DNA from: RGIG1828 sp045536915
Lineage (GTDB): Bacteria > Bacillota > Clostridia > UMGS1810
Assembly: GCA_045536915.1 (NCBI GenBank)
Contig: JAZSOL010000041.1
Span: 1 to 64,000 of the forward strand
DNA: 64,000 bases
Direction of reading: 5' to 3'
Shown: positions 17,607 through 26,769 of the stretch, piece by piece
Numbering within the stretch: the stretch's first letter is position 1
Layout: each line of letters starts with the position of its first letter
Translations under genes and position numbers: made by a program
Notes under the pieces: generated by a model
What the model saw: the letters and a program-made list of their open reading frames with translations, nothing else
What the model was told of the DNA's origin: nothing
The model's database searches: none

Positions 17607-18588
17607 AATTCAGGCAAAAATTGAAAATGAATATTTGCGATTGCGTGAATTGAACAATTCAAAAAAAGAACACGAAAAATCATTGTTATATATGCAACTT
17701 CCGAGAGTGGAGGAAATTGACCGTGAAATTTCATTGCTTGCCATCAGAAGTGCCGAACGTGTTCTTAAGGAAAACATTTCACCAGAACATGCAACAGCTC
17801 AGATGAAAGAGCAGGCAGAGGCGCTGAGAAAAGAGCGACGTACTCTTATGGCAGAAAACGGAATTGAAGAATTTGTCCCCGGGTATAATTGCCCTAAGTG
17901 TTGTGACACAGGTTATACAGAAGGTGGAAGGTGTGTGTGCTATATTCAGAAACTTCAAAGCTTCCTGAAAATGCCGGGCGACAGAAATGTATCTGATTTT
18001 GAATATATTAAGGAAGCAAAGTTTGAAAACTTTAATTTGAATTACTACGAAAAAGAAATTGATCCGGATTTAGGTCGCTCTCCTTATGATGTGATGAAAG
18101 TAACACTTGCAAACTGTCTTAAATACTGCGCCGAATTTGAACCGGGCAAATCGGGTAATCTGCTTTTGTTTGGACCATCCGGCCTCGGAAAAACATTTAT
18201 GTCCGGATGTATTGCAAACAAGGTCAGCCAAAGAGGTTATTTTGTAATGTATAAATCATCGTATAAACTTTTTCAATTTTTGGAAGATTACAAATTCGGA
18301 AAAGCCAACAGAGAAGAATACAGTGCTGTGTATAATGCTGTTTATGATTGTGACTTGCTGATAATCGATGATTTCGGAACAGAATTTATTACTTCATACA
18401 CGCAATCGGTGTTTTTTGATTTGCTAAACTCCCGTTTGCTTGAAGGCAAAAGCACTGTAATCAGCACTAATCTGCAAATTGCAAAACTTGAAGATATATA
18501 TCAGGAAAGAGTTATGTCGAGGCTGAGAAACGAATTTAAAGCGCTCAGATTTGTTGGTTCGGATGTGAGAGCATTAAAAAATAATTGA
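17590..18588 (+). CDS. DnaC/DnaI-like helicase loader ATPase
   Basis: A 332-residue protein with an N-terminal helical region, a Cys cluster CPKCCDTGYTEGGRCVC (about residues 95-111, zinc-binding as in DnaI), and a C-terminal AAA domain with Walker A LFGPSGLGKTF, Walker B LLIIDDFGTE and the arginine-finger region SRLRNEFKALRF. Such proteins load the replicative helicase DnaB. The dnaB gene is at 38.2-39.5 kb in this window. The start is ATG 17590 after GGAGG at 17574-17578; upstream in-frame codons sit too close to this site. IstB-type transposition ATPases look similar, but the dnaD neighbour and absence of istA argue against that. Confidence 0.87.
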   Translation: MEIKNEIQAKIENEYLRLRELNNSKKEHEKSLLYMQLPRVEEIDREISLLAIRSAERVLKENISPEHATAQMKEQAEALRKERRTLMAENGIEEFVPGYNCPKCCDTGYTEGGRCVCYIQKLQSFLKMPGDRNVSDFEYIKEAKFENFNLNYYEKEIDPDLGRSPYDVMKVTLANCLKYCAEFEPGKSGNLLLFGPSGLGKTFMSGCIANKVSQRGYFVMYKSSYKLFQFLEDYKFGKANREEYSAVYNAVYDCDLLIIDDFGTEFITSYTQSVFFDLLNSRLLEGKSTVISTNLQIAKLEDIYQERVMSRLRNEFKALRFVGSDVRALKNN

Positions 18589-18603
18589 TTGGAGACACTT
18601 GAA

Positions 18604-19470
18604 ATGTTATTGGCAGATGAATGGAAAGACTATAATCTTATAGATGCATCAGACGGAGAGAAACTTGAACGTTGGGGAGAATATATACTTGTGCGTCCTG
18701 ACCCTCAGGCTATTTGGTCGCATAGAACCGAGAAAGAAATGTGGAATAACTTCCATGCTCACTATCATCGGAGTAAATCCGGAGGCGGAGCGTGGGAATA
18801 CAGCAAGAAGCTTCCTGATGCATGGCAGATAAAATATAAAACTCTTGTTTTTAACGTTAAGCCTATGGGCTTTAAACACACGGGTATTTTCCCGGAGCAA
18901 GCCGTAAACTGGGATTTTATGATGGATAAGATAGCAGGTGCATCACGATCTGTAAATGTTCTTAATTTATTTGCATATACAGGCGGTGCAACCGTAGCGT
19001 GTGCCCGGGCGGGCGCAAAAGTGGTTCATGTTGATGCAGCAAAAGGAATGGTAAACTGGGCAAAAGAAAATGCAGCATCTTCAGGCCTTAAGGATGCGCC
19101 TATCCGTTATATCGTTGACGATTGCGTCAAGTTTGCCGAACGTGAAATCCGCAGAGGAAATAAATATGATGCAATAATAATGGATCCGCCAACATACGGA
19201 AGGGGACCCAAAGGGGAACTTTGGAGATTTGAAGATGAATTGTTTCCGCTTGTGAAAAAATGTTGTGAGCTTTTAAGTGATAATCCGCTGTTTTTCATTG
19301 TGAATTCATACACAACAGGTATTTCGCATACAGTTGTATCCAATGTTTTGCATTACCTTGTGAAAAACAGATTTGGCGGAAATATCATTTCTGATGAACT
19401 CGGCTTAAAAATGACTTCTAATTCTCTTCCATTACCGTGCGGATACACCACACGATGGTTCAGTGAATAA
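18604..19470 (+). CDS. Class I SAM-dependent methyltransferase, RlmI-like
   Basis: A 288-residue methyltransferase of the RlmI/YccW relatives (Methyltrans_SAM family). The SAM motif I is VLNLFAYTGGATVACARAGA, followed by VHVDAAKGMVNWAKENA (motif II). The catalytic-type segment DAIIMDPPTYGRGPKG carries the DPP motif. It probably methylates rRNA cytosine; the exact site cannot be read. No PUA domain is present, unlike long RlmI. TTGGAGA at 18589-18595 favours ATG 18604. It lies between helicase-loader and ECF genes in the same direction. Confidence 0.83.
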   Translation: MLLADEWKDYNLIDASDGEKLERWGEYILVRPDPQAIWSHRTEKEMWNNFHAHYHRSKSGGGAWEYSKKLPDAWQIKYKTLVFNVKPMGFKHTGIFPEQAVNWDFMMDKIAGASRSVNVLNLFAYTGGATVACARAGAKVVHVDAAKGMVNWAKENAASSGLKDAPIRYIVDDCVKFAEREIRRGNKYDAIIMDPPTYGRGPKGELWRFEDELFPLVKKCCELLSDNPLFFIVNSYTTGISHTVVSNVLHYLVKNRFGGNIISDELGLKMTSNSLPLPCGYTTRWFSE

Positions 19471-19488
19471 ATTCTGGGGGCGTTTGGC

Positions 19489-20322
19489 TTGATAAAAGCA
19501 ATAAATTTAACATATAATTACAGCAATGAATCGAACGATAAATTTGATGTGCTAAAAAATATAAATCTTACAGTTCAAAAAGGTGAATTCGTTGCTGTTT
19601 TAGGGCATAACGGTTCGGGTAAATCAACACTTGCAAAGCATTTAAATGCAATATTACTTCCAACGGAAGGGTGCGTAGAGGTTGATTCTATGCTGACGAG
19701 TGATGAAACAAAACTATGGGATATACGTCGCAGAGTCGGAATGGTTTTTCAAAATCCGGATAACCAGATTGTGGCTTCCATAATCGAAGAAGACGTTGCA
19801 TTTGCGCCTGAAAATTTAGGTGTTCCTCCTGAAGAAATCAGAAAGAGGGTGGATGCGGCACTTGAAACAGTTGGAATGTCTGAATACAGGCATCATTCCC
19901 CAAATAAACTTTCAGGCGGACAAAAACAAAGAGTGGCAATTGCCGGTGTTATTGCTATGCAACCTGATGTTATTGTTATGGATGAACCAACTGCAATGCT
20001 TGATCCTATTGGCAGGCGTGAAGTAATGGAGACAATAGAAAAATTGAATTCAGATTATAATATGACTATTATTCTGATAACTCACAATATGGATGAAGCG
20101 GTTAAGGCGAAAAGAGTTGTTGTGGTTGATTCCGGAAAAATTCTGATGGATGATGTACCAAGAAAAGTATTCAGCAATGTTGACTTGCTTAAATCTGTTG
20201 GGCTTGATGTTCCGCAGGTTACCATGCTTGCATACGAACTCAGAAAAGCCGGATTTAATATCAGAGACGATGTTCTTACTGTTGATGAATGCACTGAGGA
20301 GATATTCAAATTATGTCGATAA
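19489..20322 (+). CDS. ecfA1: ECF transporter ATPase EcfA1
   Basis: A 277-residue ABC ATPase: Walker A GHNGSGKSTLAKH, Q-loop VFQNPDNQIV (typical of ECF A-components), signature LSGGQKQRVAIAG, Walker B VIVMDEPTAMLDP and a switch histidine in LITHNMDEA. It pairs with EcfA2 and EcfT to energise vitamin or metal uptake through separate S-components. The TTG 19489 start follows GGGGGCG. The stop overlaps the start of ecfA2 by 10 bases. Confidence 0.94.
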   Translation: MIKAINLTYNYSNESNDKFDVLKNINLTVQKGEFVAVLGHNGSGKSTLAKHLNAILLPTEGCVEVDSMLTSDETKLWDIRRRVGMVFQNPDNQIVASIIEEDVAFAPENLGVPPEEIRKRVDAALETVGMSEYRHHSPNKLSGGQKQRVAIAGVIAMQPDVIVMDEPTAMLDPIGRREVMETIEKLNSDYNMTIILITHNMDEAVKAKRVVVVDSGKILMDDVPRKVFSNVDLLKSVGLDVPQVTMLAYELRKAGFNIRDDVLTVDECTEEIFKLCR

Positions 20323-21176
20323 CCTATGAAAATGTTAACTATACTTACGGTAAAGGAACTCCTTTTGAGAAAAAAGCTTTAGATAATATATCATTCACGA
20401 TAGAAGACGGTGAATTTGTTGGTTTGATAGGACATACCGGCTCCGGAAAATCAACTTTAATTCAGCTTATGAATGGATTACTTCGCCCCGAAAGTGGCAG
20501 AATCATTATAAATGATCAGATTATTACCGAATCTAAAATTGACACAATAAAATTAAGAAGCACTGTGGGGATTGTTTTTCAATATCCTGAATATCAGCTT
20601 TTCGAAGAAACTGTCAGACGTGATATAGCTTACGGACCTCTGAACCTTGGTATGAAACAGGATGAAATTGATGATGTTATTTCAGAAGTTATAAAAAGTG
20701 TGGGTTTGGATGAAGATATTCTTGATAAATCTCCGTTTGAACTTTCCGGAGGGCAAAAACGCCGTGTTGCAATTGCCGGTGTTCTTGCTATGAAACCTAA
20801 AATACTTATACTTGATGAGCCAACGGCCGGACTTGATCCGGCAGGGAGAAATGATATTCTGAGATGTATAAGTAATCTTCACGAAAAGCACAATATAACC
20901 GTTATTCTTGTTTCTCACAGCATGGAGGATATAGCTAACAACGTTCAGAGGATATTAATACTCTCAGATGCTAACCTGATTGCATTTGATACGGTTGCCA
21001 ACGTTTTCAAAAATTCTTATGAACTGAAAAAAATCGGATTAAACGTACCTCAAGTCACAAGAGTTGCGAATCATCTTAAGGAGAAAGGGATTTTCCTCGA
21101 AGGTGATTTATACACTGTTGAGGCAATGGTAAAAGCCGTTTGCAATTATATTAAAGGAGAAAAAAATGCTGAATGA
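20313..21176 (+). CDS. ecfA2: ECF transporter ATPase EcfA2
   Basis: A 287-residue ABC ATPase: Walker A GHTGSGKSTLIQ, Q-loop VFQYPEYQLFEETV (diagnostic of EcfA2), signature LSGGQKRRVAIAG, Walker B ILILDEPTAGLDP, VSHSMEDIA. It is the second A-component of the shared ECF module. It overlaps ecfA1 upstream and ecfT downstream (11 bases), so the three are translated in fixed proportion. Confidence 0.94.
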   Translation: MSITYENVNYTYGKGTPFEKKALDNISFTIEDGEFVGLIGHTGSGKSTLIQLMNGLLRPESGRIIINDQIITESKIDTIKLRSTVGIVFQYPEYQLFEETVRRDIAYGPLNLGMKQDEIDDVISEVIKSVGLDEDILDKSPFELSGGQKRRVAIAGVLAMKPKILILDEPTAGLDPAGRNDILRCISNLHEKHNITVILVSHSMEDIANNVQRILILSDANLIAFDTVANVFKNSYELKKIGLNVPQVTRVANHLKEKGIFLEGDLYTVEAMVKAVCNYIKGEKNAE

Positions 21177-21966
21177 TATAACTCTGGGTCAATATTTTCC
21201 GCTTGATTCTTCAATACATCGTCTGGATCCGAGAACAAAAATACTTTCAACACTTTTATATATTATTCTGGTATTCTTTGCTGACTCAGCTATAGGATAT
21301 GCCGGTGTTGCAATTTTTTGTTTTGGTATTATCCGCGCTTCGAAGATTCATTTCAAGACAGTTTTGAAATCGATCAGACCGTTGATATTTATCATACTGT
21401 TTACTGCCGTTATCAATATATTTTTTACAGCGGATGATAATATTATATGGCAGTACAAATTCATAAAGATATCTATGCTCGGAATAAATAACGCAATTAA
21501 TATGGCATTAAGACTTGTTTTTCTTGTTATGGGAAGCTCGCTTCTGACATATACTACATCGCCTATTTTACTCACAGACGGCATCGAAAAACTTCTTAAT
21601 CCATTTTCAAAAATCGGTCTTCCGGCTCATGAACTTGCAATGATGATGACTATTGCACTCAGATTTATTCCAACACTTATTGAGGAAACCGAAAAAATAA
21701 TGATGGCTCAAAAAGCCAGGTGTGCAGATTTTGAAAGCGGAAATATAATATCAAGAGCGAAATCTATGGTTCCGATACTCATACCGCTTTTTATAAATTC
21801 TTTCAGACGTGCTGATGAACTTGCCACGGCTATGGAATGCCGTTGCTACAGAGGCGGTAATAATCGGACACGATTGAGAGAACTGAAATATACCGGAATT
21901 GATTTTAATGCGGCAATAATTATGATTATGTTCAGTGCTTTTATTGTTGCATCGAATATTTTTTGA
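21166..21966 (+). CDS. ecfT: ECF transporter transmembrane component EcfT
   Basis: A 266-residue membrane protein (CbiQ family) starting LGQYFPLDSSIHRLDPRTKI, a typical EcfT opening. It has about five hydrophobic segments and two coupling-helix motifs of the A-R-G type visible as AQKARCADFESGN and AMECRCYRGG; in both the middle positions deviate from the usual ARG. It connects the ATPases to substrate-binding S-components, none of which is encoded here, so the substrates are unknown (group II ECF arrangement). Confidence 0.92.
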   Translation: MLNDITLGQYFPLDSSIHRLDPRTKILSTLLYIILVFFADSAIGYAGVAIFCFGIIRASKIHFKTVLKSIRPLIFIILFTAVINIFFTADDNIIWQYKFIKISMLGINNAINMALRLVFLVMGSSLLTYTTSPILLTDGIEKLLNPFSKIGLPAHELAMMMTIALRFIPTLIEETEKIMMAQKARCADFESGNIISRAKSMVPILIPLFINSFRRADELATAMECRCYRGGNNRTRLRELKYTGIDFNAAIIMIMFSAFIVASNIF

Positions 21967-21983
21967 TTGTTAAGGATGAGCAT

Positions 21984-22718
21984 ATGAGAAACATTAAATT
22001 GATTTTGCAGTATGACGGTACCAATTATCACGGTTTTCAGATTCAGCCTGAAGTTCTTACTATACAGGGGGTATTGCAGGAAACCGCATCAGCGCTGTTT
22101 GGGGAAGAAGTTAAGGTGTATGGTTGCAGCCGGACCGATGCCGGTGTGCATGCTATAAAATATTGCGCAGGATTTAGTGTGAATAATCCTATTCCCGCAG
22201 ATAAAATTGCGCTTGTTTTAAACAATAAACTGCCTGATGATATAAGAATAATATCGTCAGAACAAGCTGATGAAGATTTTCACCCAAGATTTTCAACCGT
22301 TTCAAAAACTTATCAATATACTGTAAATACGGATTGTAACGCAGGTGTTTTCACAAGGTGCTACGAGTGGCAGCTGAAAAAACCACTTGATATAAAATTG
22401 ATGAAACAAGCGGCAGAGTATATAGTGGGAACTCATGATTTCCGTTCGTTTATGACATCCGGTGCGGAAATGGAAACTACCGTCAGAACGGTGAACTTTG
22501 TTGAAATCAATCAAAATCTCCCATATGTTAAAATATTGATAAATGCCGATGGATATCTGTATAACATGGTCAGAATCATTACCGGAACTCTTGTTGCAGT
22601 TGGTCTTGGCAGAATTAAACCGGATAGTGTTAAAGATATTATTTGCAAAAAGGATCGTAATTTTGCGGGTCCCACTGCACCGCCGCAAGGGTTGGCACTA
22701 TATGAGATATACTATTAA
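21984..22718 (+). CDS. truA: tRNA pseudouridine(38-40) synthase TruA
   Basis: A 244-residue TruA. The N-terminus is LILQYDGTNYHGFQIQP, the catalytic aspartate is in GCSRTDAGVHA, and the NMVRIITGTLVAVG segment occurs near the C-terminus. It modifies U38-40 of tRNA anticodon stem-loops. The frame is open from TTG 21963, overlapping ecfT, but TAAGGA at 21970-21975 favours ATG 21984. truA directly after ecfA1-ecfA2-ecfT is a common Firmicutes order. Confidence 0.95.
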   Translation: MRNIKLILQYDGTNYHGFQIQPEVLTIQGVLQETASALFGEEVKVYGCSRTDAGVHAIKYCAGFSVNNPIPADKIALVLNNKLPDDIRIISSEQADEDFHPRFSTVSKTYQYTVNTDCNAGVFTRCYEWQLKKPLDIKLMKQAAEYIVGTHDFRSFMTSGAEMETTVRTVNFVEINQNLPYVKILINADGYLYNMVRIITGTLVAVGLGRIKPDSVKDIICKKDRNFAGPTAPPQGLALYEIYY

Positions 22719-22732
22719 AAGGAGTGACAGAA

Positions 22733-24220
22733 TTGTCAGATAAAGAAAAAAAACCTCTTGAAGAAATAACAGACACTGAAATTGCTAATGATGAAAATGC
22801 GGTTGAACTTTCTGATAATGCGTGCCAAACCGATGCTGATAATTCGTTGCCGTTGTCGGAAGAAACCGGCATTGAAGACGAATCAACATCAGAAAAAGAA
22901 GTTTATGAAGATGAATTCAGCGATGATGAATTTGAAGATGATGAATTTATTGTTGATGATTCGGCGGAACAAGAAAAATCGAACACAAACGAAACCGATT
23001 TTCAAACAGAAGAAGTAAATGATAATCATAAAAATATTGATGAATATAAATCAGATACAAAAGAAAAAAACAATATTATATATTTGATTGCTGTTGCTTT
23101 ATTAAAAATACATAATACAGATAGAAAGAAGCTTGTTAAAACTCTTAGTATCTGGGGTTGTGTTTTACTTTTGATTATATTTATCCTTACGGATATAATA
23201 CCTGTTTTACCAAATTCATATCATCGTAGATATGTGGGCAATCGATACACTCTTGGTGAAACACGGAACTGCGATTACGATAAGTTTGGTGAAAATGTTC
23301 TCTATATCGGTGGCGGGGCAATGTGTGTGTTTGGTCCTGATATGAATCTTGAATACAGAAAAGAAATTCATACCGGTTTGCCTGTTGTTTCAACAAATTC
23401 CAACACCGCTATTGTGTATTTTAAAAACAGCAGTGAATATGTTGTGGCAAATAAGGGCGATGTGAAAGAACACAGTATCGACGGAAATATATGTTCTGCA
23501 TATATTTCACCGGACGGTTTTCATTCTGTAGCAACAAACACTATTGCCGGACACAACGCAAGTGTTAAAGTTTACTCACCTGAAGGTGATTCCATTTATG
23601 AATGGTTTACCAATTATAATGTATTGGATTGCGTTGTTTCGTTTTCGGGAACCAACATGGTTGCATCTGTTGTAGAAGTTGGTGAGAATAGTGTGTCTGC
23701 AAAACTGGTCTTTTTTGATTTAACGAAATCTGAACCTGTTTCTGAAGTGGTTTTGGAGGATGAAATAATTTTCGAACTTTATTCAACTGAGCGAGGTAAA
23801 ATTATTGCTGTTGGTGAAAATGAAACTATTGCATATACTTTAAACGGAAAGAAAATATGGCAAATAGATTATAACGAAAAAAATCTTAAAACTTATGATA
23901 TAAGTGATGATGGTATGCTTGCGCTTGTTTTTGACCGCTATACATCGACGCAAAGTGAATCGTTGCTTGAGGTGTATGATTTTAATGGCAAACTCAACGG
24001 CACGCATATAAGTGAAAAAAACATAAGAAGAGTAAGTGTTAACAACTCACATGCACTTTTGACCGTTGAAGGCGGAACAGTTCTTCTCAACAACCGGTGC
24101 AGAGTCAAGGAAGTTAAAGAAATAAATGTGAATTTCGACCGTGCAATTTTGTTTGATAACTATAACTTCGGATTTATAATCCACGACGGAGTGTCGGAAA
24201 TAGTTTCCGTGTGTCATTAA
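22733..24220 (+). CDS. DUF5711 family single-pass membrane protein
   Basis: The 495-residue protein has a very acidic N-terminal domain (about 1-105, rich in D/E with runs such as DEFSDDEFEDDEF), one transmembrane helix at about 135-157 (WGCVLLLIIFILTDIIPVL), and an extracellular region resembling a beta-propeller (DUF5711), with repeated strands such as VLYIGGGAMCVFGPDMNLEY and AVGENETIAYTLNGKKIWQIDYN. A role in the envelope is likely from topology; no enzymatic motif is seen. AAGGAG at 22719-22724 overlaps the longer GTG start, so TTG 22733 is preferred. It is followed by cvpA. Confidence 0.75.
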   Translation: MSDKEKKPLEEITDTEIANDENAVELSDNACQTDADNSLPLSEETGIEDESTSEKEVYEDEFSDDEFEDDEFIVDDSAEQEKSNTNETDFQTEEVNDNHKNIDEYKSDTKEKNNIIYLIAVALLKIHNTDRKKLVKTLSIWGCVLLLIIFILTDIIPVLPNSYHRRYVGNRYTLGETRNCDYDKFGENVLYIGGGAMCVFGPDMNLEYRKEIHTGLPVVSTNSNTAIVYFKNSSEYVVANKGDVKEHSIDGNICSAYISPDGFHSVATNTIAGHNASVKVYSPEGDSIYEWFTNYNVLDCVVSFSGTNMVASVVEVGENSVSAKLVFFDLTKSEPVSEVVLEDEIIFELYSTERGKIIAVGENETIAYTLNGKKIWQIDYNEKNLKTYDISDDGMLALVFDRYTSTQSESLLEVYDFNGKLNGTHISEKNIRRVSVNNSHALLTVEGGTVLLNNRCRVKEVKEINVNFDRAILFDNYNFGFIIHDGVSEIVSVCH

Positions 24221-24247
24221 TCCAACTGTTTGAAATGTGGTGAAAAA

Positions 24248-24745
24248 ATGATTTGTGATATTGCAATCATACTTTTTATGCTGATTTGTTTTTTCTCGGG
24301 ATGGAAAAAGGGGTTTGTACGTTCAGTCTACTCTCTGATTTCTATTCTGATATGTATTATTGTAACTTATTTTTTGAGCAATAGCGTTTCTCGTTTTTTG
24401 GCTGAAACTGAATGGGGGTTAAAATTCGGAGAAATGCTTGCTTCGAGTTATATTGGATTTGCGGCTGATGAGTGTGCAAAATCGGTAATATCAATTGTAT
24501 CTGTGATACTTGTGTATTTCATATCAAAAATTGCATTGAAGTTTTTGCTTGGCTTTCTTGATTCGCTCTCATCGCTTCCGTTAATCAGCTTTTTCAACAG
24601 CGTTCTCGGACTTGTGTTCAATGGAGTTATGGGAGCTTTATGGATAGTTATTCTTGTTAATCTGATGTATTCTTTGCCGCAAACACAAAATGCTATAATT
24701 GAATCTGAGATTGTGAGTGAGCTTGAACTGCTTTTGTTTCAATGA
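24248..24745 (+). CDS. CvpA family membrane protein
   Basis: A 165-residue protein with four hydrophobic segments and the CvpA opening ICDIAIILFMLICFFSGWKKGFVRSVYSLIS. CvpA proteins affect envelope homeostasis or colicin V production in other bacteria; the molecular function is unclear. The frame is open from TTG 24230, but TGTGGTGAAAAA places the start at ATG 24248. It is the last gene of the plus-strand unit, convergent with tRNA-Ser. Confidence 0.82.
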   Translation: MICDIAIILFMLICFFSGWKKGFVRSVYSLISILICIIVTYFLSNSVSRFLAETEWGLKFGEMLASSYIGFAADECAKSVISIVSVILVYFISKIALKFLLGFLDSLSSLPLISFFNSVLGLVFNGVMGALWIVILVNLMYSLPQTQNAIIESEIVSELELLLFQ

Positions 24746-24826
24746 GTAATTCGGGAGAGTGTAATTAAATAATCAGCTTTTTTGTTATGGAAAATATGAT
24801 TAAAATTGATGAATATAAAAATGCAT

Positions 24827-24863
24827 GAAAAAAATCCTCGAATTCATAGGAATTGAGGATTTG
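24827..24863 (-). terminator. Terminator of tRNA-Ser
   Basis: On the minus strand, AAATCCTC-AATTC and GAATTCGAGGATTT form a long stem with one bulged base, followed by seven T. It lies 7 bases after the CCA end of the tRNA. Confidence 0.87.
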
Positions 24864-24869
24864 AACAAA

Positions 24870-24958
24870 TGGCGGAGCGGGTGGGATTCGAACCCACGTC
24901 CCTCAGGGGGCATCATGATTTCGAGTCATGTCCGTTATGACCACTTCGATACCGCTCC
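24870..24958 (-). tRNA. tRNA-Ser (CGA), CCA encoded
   Basis: Read on the minus strand, the acceptor stem is GGAGCGG / CCGCTCC with discriminator G and an encoded CCA. The anticodon stem CATGA/TCATG has loop CTCGAAA, giving anticodon CGA (codon UCG). There is a long class II variable arm containing CCCCCTGAGGG, and the T arm is GTGGGTTCGAATCCCAC. Confidence 0.95.
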
Positions 24959-24989
24959 ATATAGTGTTGGTTTGTGTGCAACAAAATGT

Positions 24990-25018
24990 ATTATACTATA
25001 TTATTTTGAATTTGTAAA
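24990..25018 (-). promoter_or_regulatory. Promoter of tRNA-Ser
   Basis: Minus strand: TTTACA (25013-25018) and TATAAT (24990-24995) with a 17-bp spacer, about 32 bases before the tRNA. The remainder of 24959-25163 shows only a short hairpin (25114-25131, AACAGC/GCTGTT followed by GTGTTTT) before cls. Confidence 0.8.
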
Positions 25019-25163
25019 TAGTAAATCTGAAAATTTTTTAAAAAATATCAAAATAATTTATAAAATCAAATGTATGGCTTTGTATTTTGTACATTAATGC
25101 TTGATAAACATTGAACAGCAACGGCGCTGTTGTGTTTTATCAGTAATTTGGGAGGTGACTGTC

Positions 25164-26702
25164 TTGAAAAAAACATCAAGATTTTTAACAAGCAAAAAAA
25201 TGGTTGCTTTTCTTTTGCTTACGATTCAAATATTAATTTTTGCATTGTTCTTTAGCGTTTTAAAAGAATATTCTTTTTACCTGTATGGCGGAAGCACCGT
25301 TATTGGAGTTGTATTGATTTTTTTTCTTATAAATCGTAATATCGATGGTGGAATAAAACAATCGTGGCTTATTTTAATGGCTGTACTTCCGATATTCGGA
25401 GTTTGTTTATACTTGTATGTGAGAGCTGATATTCCCTCATCAAAGCTGAAACAGAGAATAAATGACACATGTCGGCAAAGTAAATTTTTGGTTGAATATG
25501 ATACAGATAAATTGCATGAGCTCAATAAGATTCACGATTCCGATGCAGGGCTGTTTAATTATTTATACCGCACAGGGGATGCACCGGTTTACCAAAGCAC
25601 ATATTCCGAGTATTTCCCTCTCGGCGAGGATGCTTTCAAAGCTATGACGGAAGAGCTGAAAAAAGCAGAGAACTTTATATTTATGGAATATTTTATAATA
25701 AATATAAACGGTCATATGTGGAATCTGATTTACGAAATATTAAAAGAAAAAGTAAAACAGGGAGTGGATGTGAGAGTCATGTATGACGGTATGGGTTCTC
25801 TTGCTACCACGAATGAGGAGTTTTTTGAGCAAATTAATAATTCAGGAATAAAGTGCAGAATATTTGCTCCGGTAAAACCATTTTTATCAACATATCAAAA
25901 CAATCGTGACCACAGGAAAATGCTTATTATAGATGGGAAAACAGCTTTCAGCGGCGGTATTAATATTTCGGATGAATATATAAACCGTCGGGAATTATAT
26001 GGTCACTGGAAAGACAATTCCATTATGCTAAAGGGAGAAGCTGTTAAATCTTTTACTCTTATGTTTTTGAGAATGTGGAATACTCAAGGTACTGATGCGG
26101 ATGAATACGAAAAGTACATTCATATCCCAACCACCCCTTCGGTATACAAAGATGACGGTTATGTATGTCCGTTTGCCGATGGTCCTTCTGGTAATGAAAG
26201 AATTGCAAAGTCGGTTTATATGTCTGTTATTGACCGCGCTCAACAATATGTGCACATTATCACGCCTTATTTGATTTTGGACGACGAACTCAAAGAAGCT
26301 CTGAAATTTGCCGCAAAAAGAAATGTGGATGTTAAAATTCTGATGCCTCATATTCCCGATAAATGGTATGCGTTTGCACTTGCAAGAACCTACTATCCAG
26401 AACTGATTTTGGCGGGAGTTAAAATTTACGAATATACCCCCGGATTTGTTCATGCAAAGACTGTTGTGAGTGACGATTTGCGTGCTGTTGTAGGAACGAG
26501 TAACTTTGACTACAGAAGCTTGTTTTTGCATTATGAGTGCGCTGTCTATTTCTATCAATGCAGTGTTATAGATGATATAAATGCAGACTTTATTCAAACA
26601 TTGGAAAAATCGCAGGAATTTACAGTTAAAGACTATAAATCCACACCGGTTTTTATGCGTATTGTGGGAAGAATTTTAAGAGCATTTGCCCCGCTTATGT
26701 GA
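25164..26702 (+). CDS. cls: Cardiolipin synthase
   Basis: A 512-residue phospholipase D superfamily protein. Two transmembrane helices lie at about 13-35 and 40-60, and a third hydrophobic stretch is near 70-85 (WLILMAVLPIFGVCLYLYV). There are two HKD motifs: HRKMLIIDGKTAFSGG and HAKTVVSDDLRAVVGTSNFD. The enzyme condenses two phosphatidylglycerols into cardiolipin and glycerol at the membrane. A long upstream extension of the frame lacks support; GGGAGGTGA at 25150-25158 selects TTG 25164. Confidence 0.92.
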   Translation: MKKTSRFLTSKKMVAFLLLTIQILIFALFFSVLKEYSFYLYGGSTVIGVVLIFFLINRNIDGGIKQSWLILMAVLPIFGVCLYLYVRADIPSSKLKQRINDTCRQSKFLVEYDTDKLHELNKIHDSDAGLFNYLYRTGDAPVYQSTYSEYFPLGEDAFKAMTEELKKAENFIFMEYFIININGHMWNLIYEILKEKVKQGVDVRVMYDGMGSLATTNEEFFEQINNSGIKCRIFAPVKPFLSTYQNNRDHRKMLIIDGKTAFSGGINISDEYINRRELYGHWKDNSIMLKGEAVKSFTLMFLRMWNTQGTDADEYEKYIHIPTTPSVYKDDGYVCPFADGPSGNERIAKSVYMSVIDRAQQYVHIITPYLILDDELKEALKFAAKRNVDVKILMPHIPDKWYAFALARTYYPELILAGVKIYEYTPGFVHAKTVVSDDLRAVVGTSNFDYRSLFLHYECAVYFYQCSVIDDINADFIQTLEKSQEFTVKDYKSTPVFMRIVGRILRAFAPLM

Positions 26703-26708
26703 TTTTTT

Positions 26709-26726
26709 ATAAAACTATAGTTTTAT
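26709..26726. promoter_or_regulatory. 18-bp perfect palindrome upstream of the glnN promoter
   Basis: ATAAAACTA directly joined to TAGTTTTAT forms a gapless perfect palindrome ending one base before the -35 box. It is a candidate operator, or alternatively the terminator of cls (it is preceded by six T on the plus strand). Confidence 0.5.
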
Positions 26727-26727
26727 A

Positions 26728-26757
26728 TTGACAAATTATACAGCACAGGTATATAAT
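26728..26757 (+). promoter_or_regulatory. SigA promoter of glnN
   Basis: TTGACA (26728-26733) and TATAAT (26752-26757) with an 18-bp spacer. Transcription should begin near 26764, about 6 bases before a strong leader hairpin. Confidence 0.8.
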
Positions 26758-26769
26758 ATCAATATATGT

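Noticed and set aside
17590..18588. IstB transposition helper
   Set aside because: No istA transposase, inverted repeats or target duplication. The DnaD neighbour and zinc cluster fit a helicase loader.
22860..22980. Low-complexity acidic stretch (D/E runs) as a DNA repeat
   Set aside because: It is explained as the acidic N-terminal domain of the DUF5711 protein.
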